Below are positions 1 to 5,361 of a stretch of 6,958 nucleotides of DNA, in pieces. Position 1 is the stretch's first letter. Each line of letters starts with the position of its first letter. The translations under genes and the position numbers were made by a program. This DNA is from an uncultured bacterium (lineage in GTDB: Bacteria > Cyanobacteriota > Vampirovibrionia > Gastranaerophilales > Gastranaerophilaceae): assembly GCA_937894665.1 (NCBI GenBank), contig CALAWF010000067.1, forward strand, positions 1 to 6,958, given 5' to 3'. Below the pieces are notes generated by a model. It was given only the letters and a program-made list of their open reading frames with translations. It had not been told where the DNA came from and made no database searches.

Positions 1-8
1 GAATGACG
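1..8 (-). repeat. End of an inverted copy of the GAGCGAAGCGA-type repeat, cut by window edge
   Basis: The first eight bases (GAATGACG) match the reverse complement of the outer end of the repeat at 36-62, which begins CGTCATCC, with one mismatch. The common variant of this repeat, as I recall it, begins CGTCATTC, which would match exactly. I infer that a second, oppositely oriented copy lies mostly outside the window. Eight bases could also match by chance. Confidence 0.45.
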
Positions 9-35
9 AATGTGTTTGATAATCATAACAAATAC

Positions 36-62
36 CGTCATCCTGAGCGAAGCGAAGGATCT
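36..62 (+). repeat. Dispersed palindromic repeat (CGTCATCCTGAGCGAAGCG type)
   Basis: The element has outer arms ATCCT (40-44) and AGGAT (56-60) that are exact reverse complements, around a GAGCGAAGCGA core. From memory, nearly identical 25-30 bp units occur in many copies in intergenic DNA of unrelated bacteria, and their translation (HPERSEGS) is a familiar false protein. The element codes for nothing. Its mobility mechanism and effect here cannot be seen. Confidence 0.75.
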
Positions 63-85
63 CTTACCAATGGCGTAGAGATTAA

Positions 86-117
86 CCCCTCACCTCAATC
101 CTTTTTCCAAGGAGAGG
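86..117 (+). repeat. C/T-rich dispersed repeat, left copy
   Basis: A 32-bp unit starting CCCCTCACC and ending CCAAGGAGAGG. It pairs with the unit at 187-218: compared with the reverse complement of that unit, 22 of 32 positions agree without gaps, including the terminal GGAGAGG. Units of the CCCCTCACCC...GGAGAGG kind are, from memory, another widespread intergenic repeat class. Confidence 0.7.
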
Positions 118-135
118 AAGAAGTTGGAGGATTAT

Positions 136-161
136 GTCATGCTGAACTAGTTTCAGCATCT
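136..161. repeat. Palindromic repeat with GCTGAA/TTCAGC hairpin
   Basis: The arms ATGCTGAA (139-146) and TTCAGCAT (152-159) are perfect 8-bp reverse complements with a 5-nt loop (CTAGT). The unit resembles the common GTCATGCTGAACTTGTTTCAGCATCT element whose translation (CHAELVSAS) is often mistaken for protein. It sits midway between the two facing C/T-rich copies. No Us follow the stem, so it is not an intrinsic terminator. Confidence 0.75.
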
Positions 162-186
162 CTATCCGAACGCATTGGAAAGTTCA

Positions 187-218
187 CCTCTCCAATGGAA
201 GAGGGGTTAGGGGAGAGG
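187..218 (-). repeat. C/T-rich dispersed repeat, right copy (inverted)
   Basis: A unit running CCTCTCCAATGG to GGGGAGAGG, the inverted and diverged partner of the unit at 86-117 (22 of 32 positions agree). Together they could fold a transcript into a long imperfect stem with the 136-161 hairpin inside. The unit ends 21 bases before the prepilin start codon, so any transcript starting upstream would carry the fold in its 5' leader. Confidence 0.7.
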
Positions 219-239
219 AAACAACTTTAAGGGGACATA

Positions 240-989
240 ATGCTAAAATCCGCATTCACACTTGCAGAAGTCCTAATAACCCTCGGTATAATCGGGGTTG
301 TTGCGGCGATGACTATTCCTACTTTGATGGCAAATGTTAAAGCTCATCAATATTCTGCAAAATTTAAAAAGACTATATCAACTCAGAGTAATGCAGCAAA
401 AATGTCGCAAGCTCAGTACGGTTTTGACTTTTCAGGTCTTACTGACAGGTGCAATGCAAATTCTGCAACTGATAACCCTGAAGATAAACAGTCCCTTTGC
501 TCGCTTTTGAATGGAACATTGACCGGTGCAACTTATTATTATGGTTTGAATAATTTTTCCAATTATTCAATTGTGGAATCTGATGAATTTAATTCTGTTT
601 TTTCTTTTATAAATAATAAAAATAAGCTGCCTATTTATCAATTATCTGATGGGTCTTTAATTTTATTCTCAGGTCTTTTAGGTGGGTCTGATGATGTGAT
701 TGGAGCTCCTTGTACTAGAGCCATTGGTGGAAATCCAGGAATTAACGCAGATGGTGAGTATAAAGGTTATGGAACCGGATGTTACGCTCTTATTGATGTA
801 AATGGAGTTTCCAAGCCTAACAAAGAAGTTAAATGCACAAGAGGAACTAATGAACGTTCAACAATGGAAGCTGGGGATTGTATTGTTGAACCTAAAGATA
901 TGGGCGATATTTTCCCTATCGTTATCTATGATGGTTCTGTTTCTCCATATTCTGCCGCTGCAGCTTATGCCTTTTCGCATTCTAAATAG
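240..989 (+). CDS. Type IV pilin-like / pseudopilin protein with class III signal peptide
   Basis: A 249-residue prepilin-like protein, expected to be cut by prepilin peptidase on the inner face of the membrane and built into a type IV pilus or type II secretion-like pseudopilus. The leader is very short (MLKSA) and cleavage is predicted between Ala5 and Phe6. The mature protein would begin FTLAE, with the conserved Glu at +5, followed by a hydrophobic helix to about residue 30. The remaining ~215 residues would be the globular head. It has six cysteines (71, 87, 158, 181, 199, 214), enough for three disulfides, and an IDVNG..KPN stretch (185-194) that I associate with Melainabacterial pilin-like proteins. 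The start is supported by AAGGGG (229-234), 5 nt upstream. No assembly ATPase, platform protein or peptidase gene lies nearby, so it is an orphan; such genomes often carry many scattered ones. The membrane class is clear, but major pilin, minor pilin and pseudopilin cannot be told apart. Confidence 0.88.
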   Translation: MLKSAFTLAEVLITLGIIGVVAAMTIPTLMANVKAHQYSAKFKKTISTQSNAAKMSQAQYGFDFSGLTDRCNANSATDNPEDKQSLCSLLNGTLTGATYYYGLNNFSNYSIVESDEFNSVFSFINNKNKLPIYQLSDGSLILFSGLLGGSDDVIGAPCTRAIGGNPGINADGEYKGYGTGCYALIDVNGVSKPNKEVKCTRGTNERSTMEAGDCIVEPKDMGDIFPIVIYDGSVSPYSAAAAYAFSHSK

Positions 990-994
990 AGAAA

Positions 995-1024
995 TCCGAG
1001 GGTTTATTTTCCCTCGGACTTTTT
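995..1024 (+). terminator. Intrinsic terminator of the prepilin gene
   Basis: Perfect 8-bp stem TCCGAGGG (995-1002) / CCCTCGGA (1011-1018) with an 8-nt T-rich loop, followed by CTTTTT. It starts 6 bases after the prepilin stop codon. It also lies just past the end of the converging yajQ gene, but on that strand the stem is followed by only three Ts, so it should work mainly for the plus strand. Confidence 0.88.
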
Positions 1025-1028
1025 AATC

Positions 1029-1529
1029 TTATCTGTAATTTGTGAATTGAAGGGGAACATCGTATTTATCTTCATTTTTTCGCAAAGTTTGAATTACGGC
1101 TTGTAAATCGTCTTTATCTTTGCCTGTAACTCTCACTTGTTCCCCTTGAATTGATGTTTGAACGTTTAATTTTGTTGCTTTAATATCGGATACAATTTTC
1201 TTTGCTAACTCTTGAGTTAAGCCTTTTTTAAGATTAAAAACTTGTCTGATATTTCCGCCTAAAGCGTTTTCCGGAGTTTGTGGGTCAAGAATTTTCAAGC
1301 TCAAATTCCTTTTTACAAGTTTTGATTGAAGAATATCAACAATATTTTTTAATTTCATATCGTCATTAGTTGTAATTGTGATTGATTTGTCTGCATCCAA
1401 TTCAACTTGAGAATTTGAATCTTTAAGGTCAAATCTTGTTGATAATTCTCTTTTCACTTGGTCAACTGCGTTAACAAGTTCTTGTTTATTGTATTCAGAT
1501 ACAATGTCAAAACTACAATCTTTAGCCAT
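1029..1529 (-). CDS. yajQ: YajQ family nucleotide-binding protein (UPF0234)
   Basis: A 166-residue cytosolic protein of the YajQ family, close to the usual length of about 160-165. The N-terminal SFDIVSE (residues 6-12), the following helix ending in STRFDLKDS, and the C-terminal end VPLQFTNYR are family signatures. Known members have two ferredoxin-like domains and bind nucleotides or nucleic acid; in Xanthomonas a homologue binds cyclic di-GMP and acts with a transcription factor. The role in this lineage is unknown, and I see no nearby cyclic di-GMP gene. The ATG start is supported by AGGAGG on the minus strand (1537-1542), 7 nt upstream. It runs towards the prepilin gene and is separated from the upstream minus-strand gene by a terminator, so it is probably its own transcription unit. 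A short palindrome overlaps its ribosome-binding site. Confidence 0.93.
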   Translation of the reverse strand: MAKDCSFDIVSEYNKQELVNAVDQVKRELSTRFDLKDSNSQVELDADKSITITTNDDMKLKNIVDILQSKLVKRNLSLKILDPQTPENALGGNIRQVFNLKKGLTQELAKKIVSDIKATKLNVQTSIQGEQVRVTGKDKDDLQAVIQTLRKNEDKYDVPLQFTNYR

Positions 1530-1539
1530 ATAATAACCT

Positions 1540-1555
1540 CCTATAATCTTATAGG
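1540..1555. promoter_or_regulatory. Palindrome overlapping the yajQ ribosome-binding site
   Basis: CCTATAA (1540-1546) and TTATAGG (1549-1555) are perfect 7-bp inverted arms with a 2-nt centre. The left arm shares three bases (1540-1542) with the minus-strand AGGAGG of yajQ. It could be a dimeric repressor site; as RNA, a stem with a 2-nt loop would have to open its inner pairs. At this AT content a chance palindrome is possible. Confidence 0.35.
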
Positions 1556-1569
1556 GTTATTTATAACAT

Positions 1570-1595
1570 AAAAAAGCAGGATTTAAAAATCCTGC
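1570..1595 (-). terminator. Intrinsic terminator of the minus-strand membrane protein gene
   Basis: Read on the minus strand, GCAGGATT and AATCCTGC (plus-strand 1576-1583 and 1588-1595) form an 8-bp stem with a 4-nt loop, followed by a run of six Ts (1570-1575). It lies 43 bases past the stop codon of the gene at 1639-1971 and upstream of yajQ, so the two minus-strand genes appear to be transcribed separately. Confidence 0.88.
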
Positions 1596-1638
1596 ACGGG
1601 AAAATTACACACTATCTACTTTTTCTATTACATGGAAT

Positions 1639-1971
1639 TTATTTTTTGATTTTTGTTTTTATCTTATTGAATACGTTTTTGATAACTTTGATAACTTTTT
1701 TACCGCCTTTGAATGCTAAAATACCGGCTATTCCCAAACCAACAACAGCAAATAATTTTTTCCAATTTTTGTTATCTTTTTCTTTTCTTGTTGGTTCGAA
1801 TTTGTCTTCTTTTAAATGTCCTTGCATTGTAACATTAGACATTGAGCCTGTAATTCCCGGAGTGTACCAAGAATCAACAGGATTTGGAATTGTTTGATTT
1901 AAAAATGCTAACCCTAAATCATTATTAAGGGCAGGATTTGACAAATTATACATATAACTGTTGTCTTGCAT
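1639..1971 (-). CDS. Unrecognised small protein with one membrane segment and lysine-rich tail
   Basis: I do not recognise this 110-residue protein. Residues 1-50 are polar and rich in Asn, Pro, Ser and Gly without a signal peptide. Residues 53-72 are highly charged. Residues 73-87 (LFAVVGLGIAGILAF) form a short Gly/Ala-rich hydrophobic segment. The last 23 residues hold 10 lysines alternating with Ile and Val (KKVIKVIKNV...), which would make a cationic amphipathic helix. By the positive-inside rule the tail would stay in the cytoplasm, next to membrane lipid or nucleic acid. The start is supported by GGAAGG on the minus strand 7 nt upstream, and the gene has its own terminator at 1570-1595. 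These signals make it a credible gene despite the lack of a family. It is divergent from the operon that begins at 2087. A membrane anchor, a small phage-like or secreted factor, or a membrane-active peptide are all possible; none can be chosen. Confidence 0.75.
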   Translation of the reverse strand: MQDNSYMYNLSNPALNNDLGLAFLNQTIPNPVDSWYTPGITGSMSNVTMQGHLKEDKFEPTRKEKDNKNWKKLFAVVGLGIAGILAFKGGKKVIKVIKNVFNKIKTKIKK

Positions 1972-2003
1972 TCAAAAACCTTCCAATAACCTTTTACCTT
2001 ACA

Positions 2004-2032
2004 CTTATATAAAGTAATTTTTTGTAAAGTAA
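2004..2032 (-). promoter_or_regulatory. Possible promoter for the minus-strand membrane protein gene
   Basis: On the minus strand TATAAG (2004-2009) is one base from the -10 consensus and would place the transcript start about 26 nt before the ATG at 1971. The -35 position at 17-bp spacing is TTACTT (2027-2032), a poor match. The -35 overlaps the palindrome at 2026-2040. Confidence 0.28.
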
Positions 2033-2040
2033 TTTACTTT
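2026..2040. promoter_or_regulatory. AAAGTAA/TTACTTT inverted repeat in the divergent promoter region
   Basis: AAAGTAA (2026-2032) and TTACTTT (2034-2040) are perfect 7-bp inverted arms with a 1-nt centre. The ten-base string AAAGTAATTT occurs here at 2026-2035 and again at 2011-2020, exactly 15 bp earlier. The site covers the candidate -35 regions in both directions, as expected for an operator shared by divergent genes. Which regulator would bind is unknown. Confidence 0.45.
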
Positions 2041-2063
2041 TTTGTGAAAATTTGCTTTAATAT
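2033..2063 (+). promoter_or_regulatory. Possible promoter for the radical SAM/RNase E operon
   Basis: TAATAT (2058-2063) is a fair -10 element, with TTTACT (2033-2038) as a -35 at a long 19-bp spacing. Transcription would start near 2070, leaving a leader of under 20 nt before the ATG at 2087. It is the only plausible promoter I can see ahead of the four plus-strand genes. The match is weak. Confidence 0.3.
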
Positions 2064-2086
2064 TCTTAACAATATGAGGGCTGATT

Positions 2087-2386
2087 ATGAATATGTTTAA
2101 AAGATGGTATGATGCAGATGCGGTTGTTAGCCGTGCTATCAATGAATTAGAGAAATCGACCGAAGAGGTTCAGGTTCGTTGTGCGGATTATATTATTGAT
2201 TTACTTAAAGATGTTGAACTTGAAGAATTGAGTTTGGATGATCAATACAATTACATTATGCGTAGATGGTATGACAAAAATGTTAAGGTTTCGCACGCTA
2301 TTGAGTATTTGAGATTATCTCCGGCAGATGTTCGCAGAGAAACAGCTTTGAAAGTTCTTAAATATCTAAAAGATTTGAATGCTTAA
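2087..2386 (+). CDS. Small protein of two tandem RWYD repeats, function unknown
   Basis: A 99-residue protein of unrecognised family made of two copies of a ~40-residue unit. Residues 6-42 and 60-96 align without gaps at a period of 54, with 15 of 37 positions identical: RWYD (6-9 and 60-63), VS, AI, L, S, V, A and a closing LKD (40-42 and 94-96). Each unit looks like RWYD followed by two amphipathic helices; an acidic linker, ELEELSLDD, joins them. There is no signal peptide or membrane segment, so it should be cytosolic, and the shape suggests a small helical adaptor or binding protein. The start is supported by TGAGGG (2075-2080), 6 nt upstream. It is the first gene of the apparent operon, 52 nt before the next start. 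Gene status is well supported by the internal duplication; function is open. Confidence 0.82.
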   Translation: MNMFKRWYDADAVVSRAINELEKSTEEVQVRCADYIIDLLKDVELEELSLDDQYNYIMRRWYDKNVKVSHAIEYLRLSPADVRRETALKVLKYLKDLNA

Positions 2387-2426
2387 CATTTTAGACTTTT
2401 AGCTTTTTATATTGTTCAATGTTATT

Positions 2427-2431
2427 GGAGG
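2427..2431 (+). promoter_or_regulatory. Strong Shine-Dalgarno setting a GTG start at 2439
   Basis: GGAGG at 2427-2431 is followed by 7 nt and then GTG (2439-2441). It lies inside the longer reading frame that opens at TTG 2412. That upstream TTG has no ribosome-binding site, so the GTG is the better start. Confidence 0.85.
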
Positions 2432-2438
2432 AAGAATT

Positions 2439-2786
2439 GTGTCGGATGATTTAAACAAAAATGTTATAAATTTATTTTCTGAACATAATAATAACCATAT
2501 TACCCCTGAAATCAGAGAAAAAATAAAATATTATGCAGGGTTTAATTATGTAAAGGTAAAAAAAGATGCAAATGGAAATAAGTTTAACAAAGAACATTTG
2601 CTTAAATATCGTCTAAAATGTCATTATATGGTTACCGTAATGCGAGAGATTGATGGCGAAGTTGTCTTGTATTCTTATGATGTGCCAAATGATGATTTGT
2701 TCAAGTTTATGAAATCGTTTGATGAAAATACATTAGATGGAACAATTATTGAAATTGACAAATACTTCCCGGAAGATTTAGCGTAA
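2439..2786 (+). CDS. Unrecognised 115-residue protein upstream of the radical SAM gene
   Basis: I do not recognise this family. With the GTG start the protein is 115 residues, starting MSDDLNKNVINLF. It has a charged N-terminal helical stretch (HITPEIREKIKYYAG), a lysine-rich middle (VKVKKDANGNK), a likely beta pair around HYMVTVMREIDGEVVLYSYDVP, and an acidic end (FDENTLDGTIIEIDKYFPEDLA). It has no signal peptide or membrane segment, so it should be cytosolic. The frame can be extended nine codons upstream to TTG 2412, but that extension contains the ribosome-binding site, so I reject it. The stop is only 12 nt before the radical SAM start, so the two are almost certainly cotranscribed and perhaps translationally coupled. 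A role beside the radical SAM enzyme or in RNA metabolism is inferred from position alone. Confidence 0.8.
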   Translation: MSDDLNKNVINLFSEHNNNHITPEIREKIKYYAGFNYVKVKKDANGNKFNKEHLLKYRLKCHYMVTVMREIDGEVVLYSYDVPNDDLFKFMKSFDENTLDGTIIEIDKYFPEDLA

Positions 2787-2798
2787 GAGATTTGGAAT

Positions 2799-5348
2799 AT
2801 GTGTTTTTTTAAGAAGTATCACGAAAGTTTATTTAGATGTACAAAGCCGTATCAGTATGTAGGGGGAGAATATTTATCTTTCAATAAGGATTTTGATTCT
2901 GCAAAAGTTAGATTTGTTCTTGCGTTCCCTGACAAATATGAAATCGGGATTTCTAATCTGGGTGTCAGAGTTCTTTATGAAATGATTAATCGTAAGCCTG
3001 ATTTTATGTGCGATAGAGTTTATGCTCCGGAACCTGATTTTCAGCCAAACCCTTTATATGCTTTAGAATCGAAAAAAGCATTGAATGAATTTGACGGGTT
3101 TGGTTTTTCCGCTCAGTATGAAATGGCTTATCCTACTATTTTAAAAATGCTTGAAATGTCTGGTATTCCATACAGAAATGAAGATAGAACAGATGATGAT
3201 CCAATTATATTTGCCGGCGGTCCTTGTACATACAACCCTCTTCCATTGTCAGATTTTATTGATGTCTTTTTGATTGGTGATGGCGAAGATGCAATTGTTG
3301 AAGTTTGTGAAATTTTAGAAAAAACTAAGGGTTTGCCACGACAAGAAAGGATAAAAGCACTTTGCGAAGGTGAACATTCCGGTAGATGGTCAAAATCTTT
3401 AGGTGGAAAAGTCAGAAAAAGAATTGCAAATCTCCAAAAAGAAACAGCTCTTGTGTCTTATCCAATACCGTTTTCTTCTTCTATTCAAGATAGAGCGGTT
3501 GTTGAAATCCGTAGAGGATGCGGTAGAATGTGCCGTTTTTGTCAACCGGGACATGTTACTTTGCCAATTAGAGAACGCAGTGCTGAAGATATTATCGATA
3601 TTTCAAAAGAGCTGGTAAAAAATACCGGCTATGATGAGTATTCGTTATTATCTCTTTCTTCTAATGATTACGCAAATATAAACGAAGTTATAAAAGAATT
3701 AGCCGTAGATTTTAATGACAAAAAGATTTCTGTATCTTTGCCAAGTCAAAGAATTGATGGCTTTAATTTGGAGTTGGCTAATCTTGTTCAAAGTGTTAGA
3801 AAATCAACAATGACACTTGCTCCTGAGGCCGGAAGTCAAAGACTTCGTGATGTAATTAAAAAGAATATTACAGAAGAACAGATAATGAATGCTGTTTTGA
3901 CCTTGTACGAAAATGGCTGGTCTAGAGTTAAATTTTATTTTATTTGCGGGCTTCCGACTGAAACTCTTGAAGATATGGATGAAATGGCGGAATTATTTAG
4001 ACGTATTCGCTATCGTGCAAGATTAATCAAAAAAGAAAAAGGGTTAAAACATTCTCTTGATTTAACTTGTACGTTATCAATTTTTGTTCCTAAACCTTTT
4101 ACTCCGTTCCAGTGGTGTCCACAGATGGATTTAGATGAAGTTACGGCACATATTCATTACTTGATGGAACAGGTTTCTCATATCAAAGGTGTAAAAGTTA
4201 ACTATCATGAAAAATTTGTATCATTGATAGAAGCTGTACTTACTCGTGGAGATGACTCACTTTGCAAATATATTGAAGCTCTTTATAAAAAAGGCTGTTA
4301 TTTGGATGCGTGGGGAGAATATTTTAAAAAGAATGTTTGGTTTGAAACTGCAGAGGAGCTTGGGCTGGATTTGAACGCTTTGGCTCAAAAGCAATTTGCT
4401 TTAGATGAAGTTTTACCTTGGGATTTCATTGATACCGGAATAAACAAGGAATGGTTTGTTGAAGAATACAAAAAGGCTTTTGCGGTAGATGCAAATTCTC
4501 CTCATATTGTCCCGACTTGTCAACAAAAATGTGTAAATTGTGGTGTTTGTACTAATTTTAAAGTTCATAAAGTTATGGCAAAACCCTTCGTTGCAAGTGA
4601 TGAAGCTCAAGAGTTGGCGAAAAAAATTGCAATTCCAACTAACCCAGCTTTAGCACCAAAGGATGTTAAAGAGGTCTTTAGATACCGAGTAAAATTAACC
4701 AAAACAGGTATTTTGAGATATTTTTCTCATTTGGATTGGCAAAATACGTTTTTCAAAGCAATTACTCGTTCAGATTTAAAAGTTTCATTTTCATATGGTT
4801 TTAATCCAACAATGAAGATTTCAATGGGTATTGCTCTTCCATTATTCTGTGAAAGTATAACCGAATTAGTTGATATTGATTTGTGGGAAGATGTTTCACC
4901 TGAACACGTGAAAGAAGAACTACAAAAGGTTTTGCCGAAAGAATCACAAATTATAAGTGTTGAAAAGATAGATAGGTCGGCTCCATCTATTGATCAAACC
5001 GCTTGTTGGGCAGAGTATAAAATTAAAATTGCTGATGTGGTAAACAGTTCAGGAAAGCCACTTTACGATTTTGAAAATTTAGTATATAATACAGAAAAAG
5101 TTTTGGCTTCTGACGAAATTTTAGTTGAGAAGAAAAACAAAAAAGGTTTAGTGAAAACAATAAATATCAAAACTTCGATTGGTTCTCACCGATTTGAGGA
5201 TGGTTATTTATTCATAGTATTAAAGACTGGTCAAGGGTCTGAAATCCCGCCATTAAGAGCAGATGTTTTGATGAATATTATTGCTCCTGATGTTTTGTTT
5301 GATATTACTAGGGTTAAATTCTTAACTGAGTCTTTGCATGAGTTATAG
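2799..5348 (+). CDS. Radical SAM protein (TIGR03960 type) fused to a DUF2344 domain (TIGR03936 type)
   Basis: An 849-residue cytosolic iron-sulfur enzyme of unknown reaction. The N-terminal ~220 residues resemble the B12-binding-like domain of this family (VRFVLAFPDKYEIGISNLG at 37-55, FAGGPC at 138-143, GDGED at 160-164), but I see no DxHxxG cobalamin-ligand motif. The radical SAM core follows at about 228-470, with the [4Fe-4S] motif CGRMCRFC (Cys241, 245, 248; CxxxCxxC) and LAPEAGS as expected for SAM binding. A second cysteine group at 574, 578, 581 and 584 (CxxxCxxCxxC) could hold an extra cluster or zinc. From about 627 the DUF2344 domain begins (FRYRVKLTKTG.LRYFSHLD), including SYGFNP (665-670). 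Many bacteria encode these two parts as separate proteins; here they are one chain. The start has only a weak ribosome-binding site, but the family's KPYQYVGGE (16-24) allows no later start. RNase E follows after 13 nt, which favours an RNA- or ribosome-linked substrate. Confidence 0.93.
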   Translation: MCFFKKYHESLFRCTKPYQYVGGEYLSFNKDFDSAKVRFVLAFPDKYEIGISNLGVRVLYEMINRKPDFMCDRVYAPEPDFQPNPLYALESKKALNEFDGFGFSAQYEMAYPTILKMLEMSGIPYRNEDRTDDDPIIFAGGPCTYNPLPLSDFIDVFLIGDGEDAIVEVCEILEKTKGLPRQERIKALCEGEHSGRWSKSLGGKVRKRIANLQKETALVSYPIPFSSSIQDRAVVEIRRGCGRMCRFCQPGHVTLPIRERSAEDIIDISKELVKNTGYDEYSLLSLSSNDYANINEVIKELAVDFNDKKISVSLPSQRIDGFNLELANLVQSVRKSTMTLAPEAGSQRLRDVIKKNITEEQIMNAVLTLYENGWSRVKFYFICGLPTETLEDMDEMAELFRRIRYRARLIKKEKGLKHSLDLTCTLSIFVPKPFTPFQWCPQMDLDEVTAHIHYLMEQVSHIKGVKVNYHEKFVSLIEAVLTRGDDSLCKYIEALYKKGCYLDAWGEYFKKNVWFETAEELGLDLNALAQKQFALDEVLPWDFIDTGINKEWFVEEYKKAFAVDANSPHIVPTCQQKCVNCGVCTNFKVHKVMAKPFVASDEAQELAKKIAIPTNPALAPKDVKEVFRYRVKLTKTGILRYFSHLDWQNTFFKAITRSDLKVSFSYGFNPTMKISMGIALPLFCESITELVDIDLWEDVSPEHVKEELQKVLPKESQIISVEKIDRSAPSIDQTACWAEYKIKIADVVNSSGKPLYDFENLVYNTEKVLASDEILVEKKNKKGLVKTINIKTSIGSHRFEDGYLFIVLKTGQGSEIPPLRADVLMNIIAPDVLFDITRVKFLTESLHEL

Positions 5349-5361
5349 AAAAGGATTTTTT

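Noticed and set aside
3..230. A 75-codon open frame across the left-edge repeats
   Set aside because: Its translation (HPERSEGS, CHAELVSAS, GLGERK) is simply the three repeat families read as protein, a known false-gene pattern, and it has no ribosome-binding site.
1..239. CRISPR-like array in the left-edge repeats
   Set aside because: The repeats belong to different families, differ in orientation and have no regular spacing or cas genes nearby.
802..1026. Plus-strand frame overlapping the end of the prepilin gene
   Set aside because: It lies in another frame of a clear gene and runs through the terminator hairpin.
1646..1897. Plus-strand hydrophobic frame opposite the membrane protein gene
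   Set aside because: It is the antisense of the gene at 1639-1971, which has the ribosome-binding site and terminator; the hydrophobicity comes from complementing lysine codons.
2387..2438. Possible terminator between the RWYD gene and the 115-residue gene
   Set aside because: There are T-rich runs but no convincing stem before them, so I treat the genes as one operon.
3403..3618. Second plus-strand frame inside the radical SAM gene
   Set aside because: It overlaps the radical SAM cysteine motif region in another frame and shows no family features.
4413..4610. Minus-strand frame inside the radical SAM gene
   Set aside because: It is the antisense of the conserved second cysteine region, with no supporting start signals.
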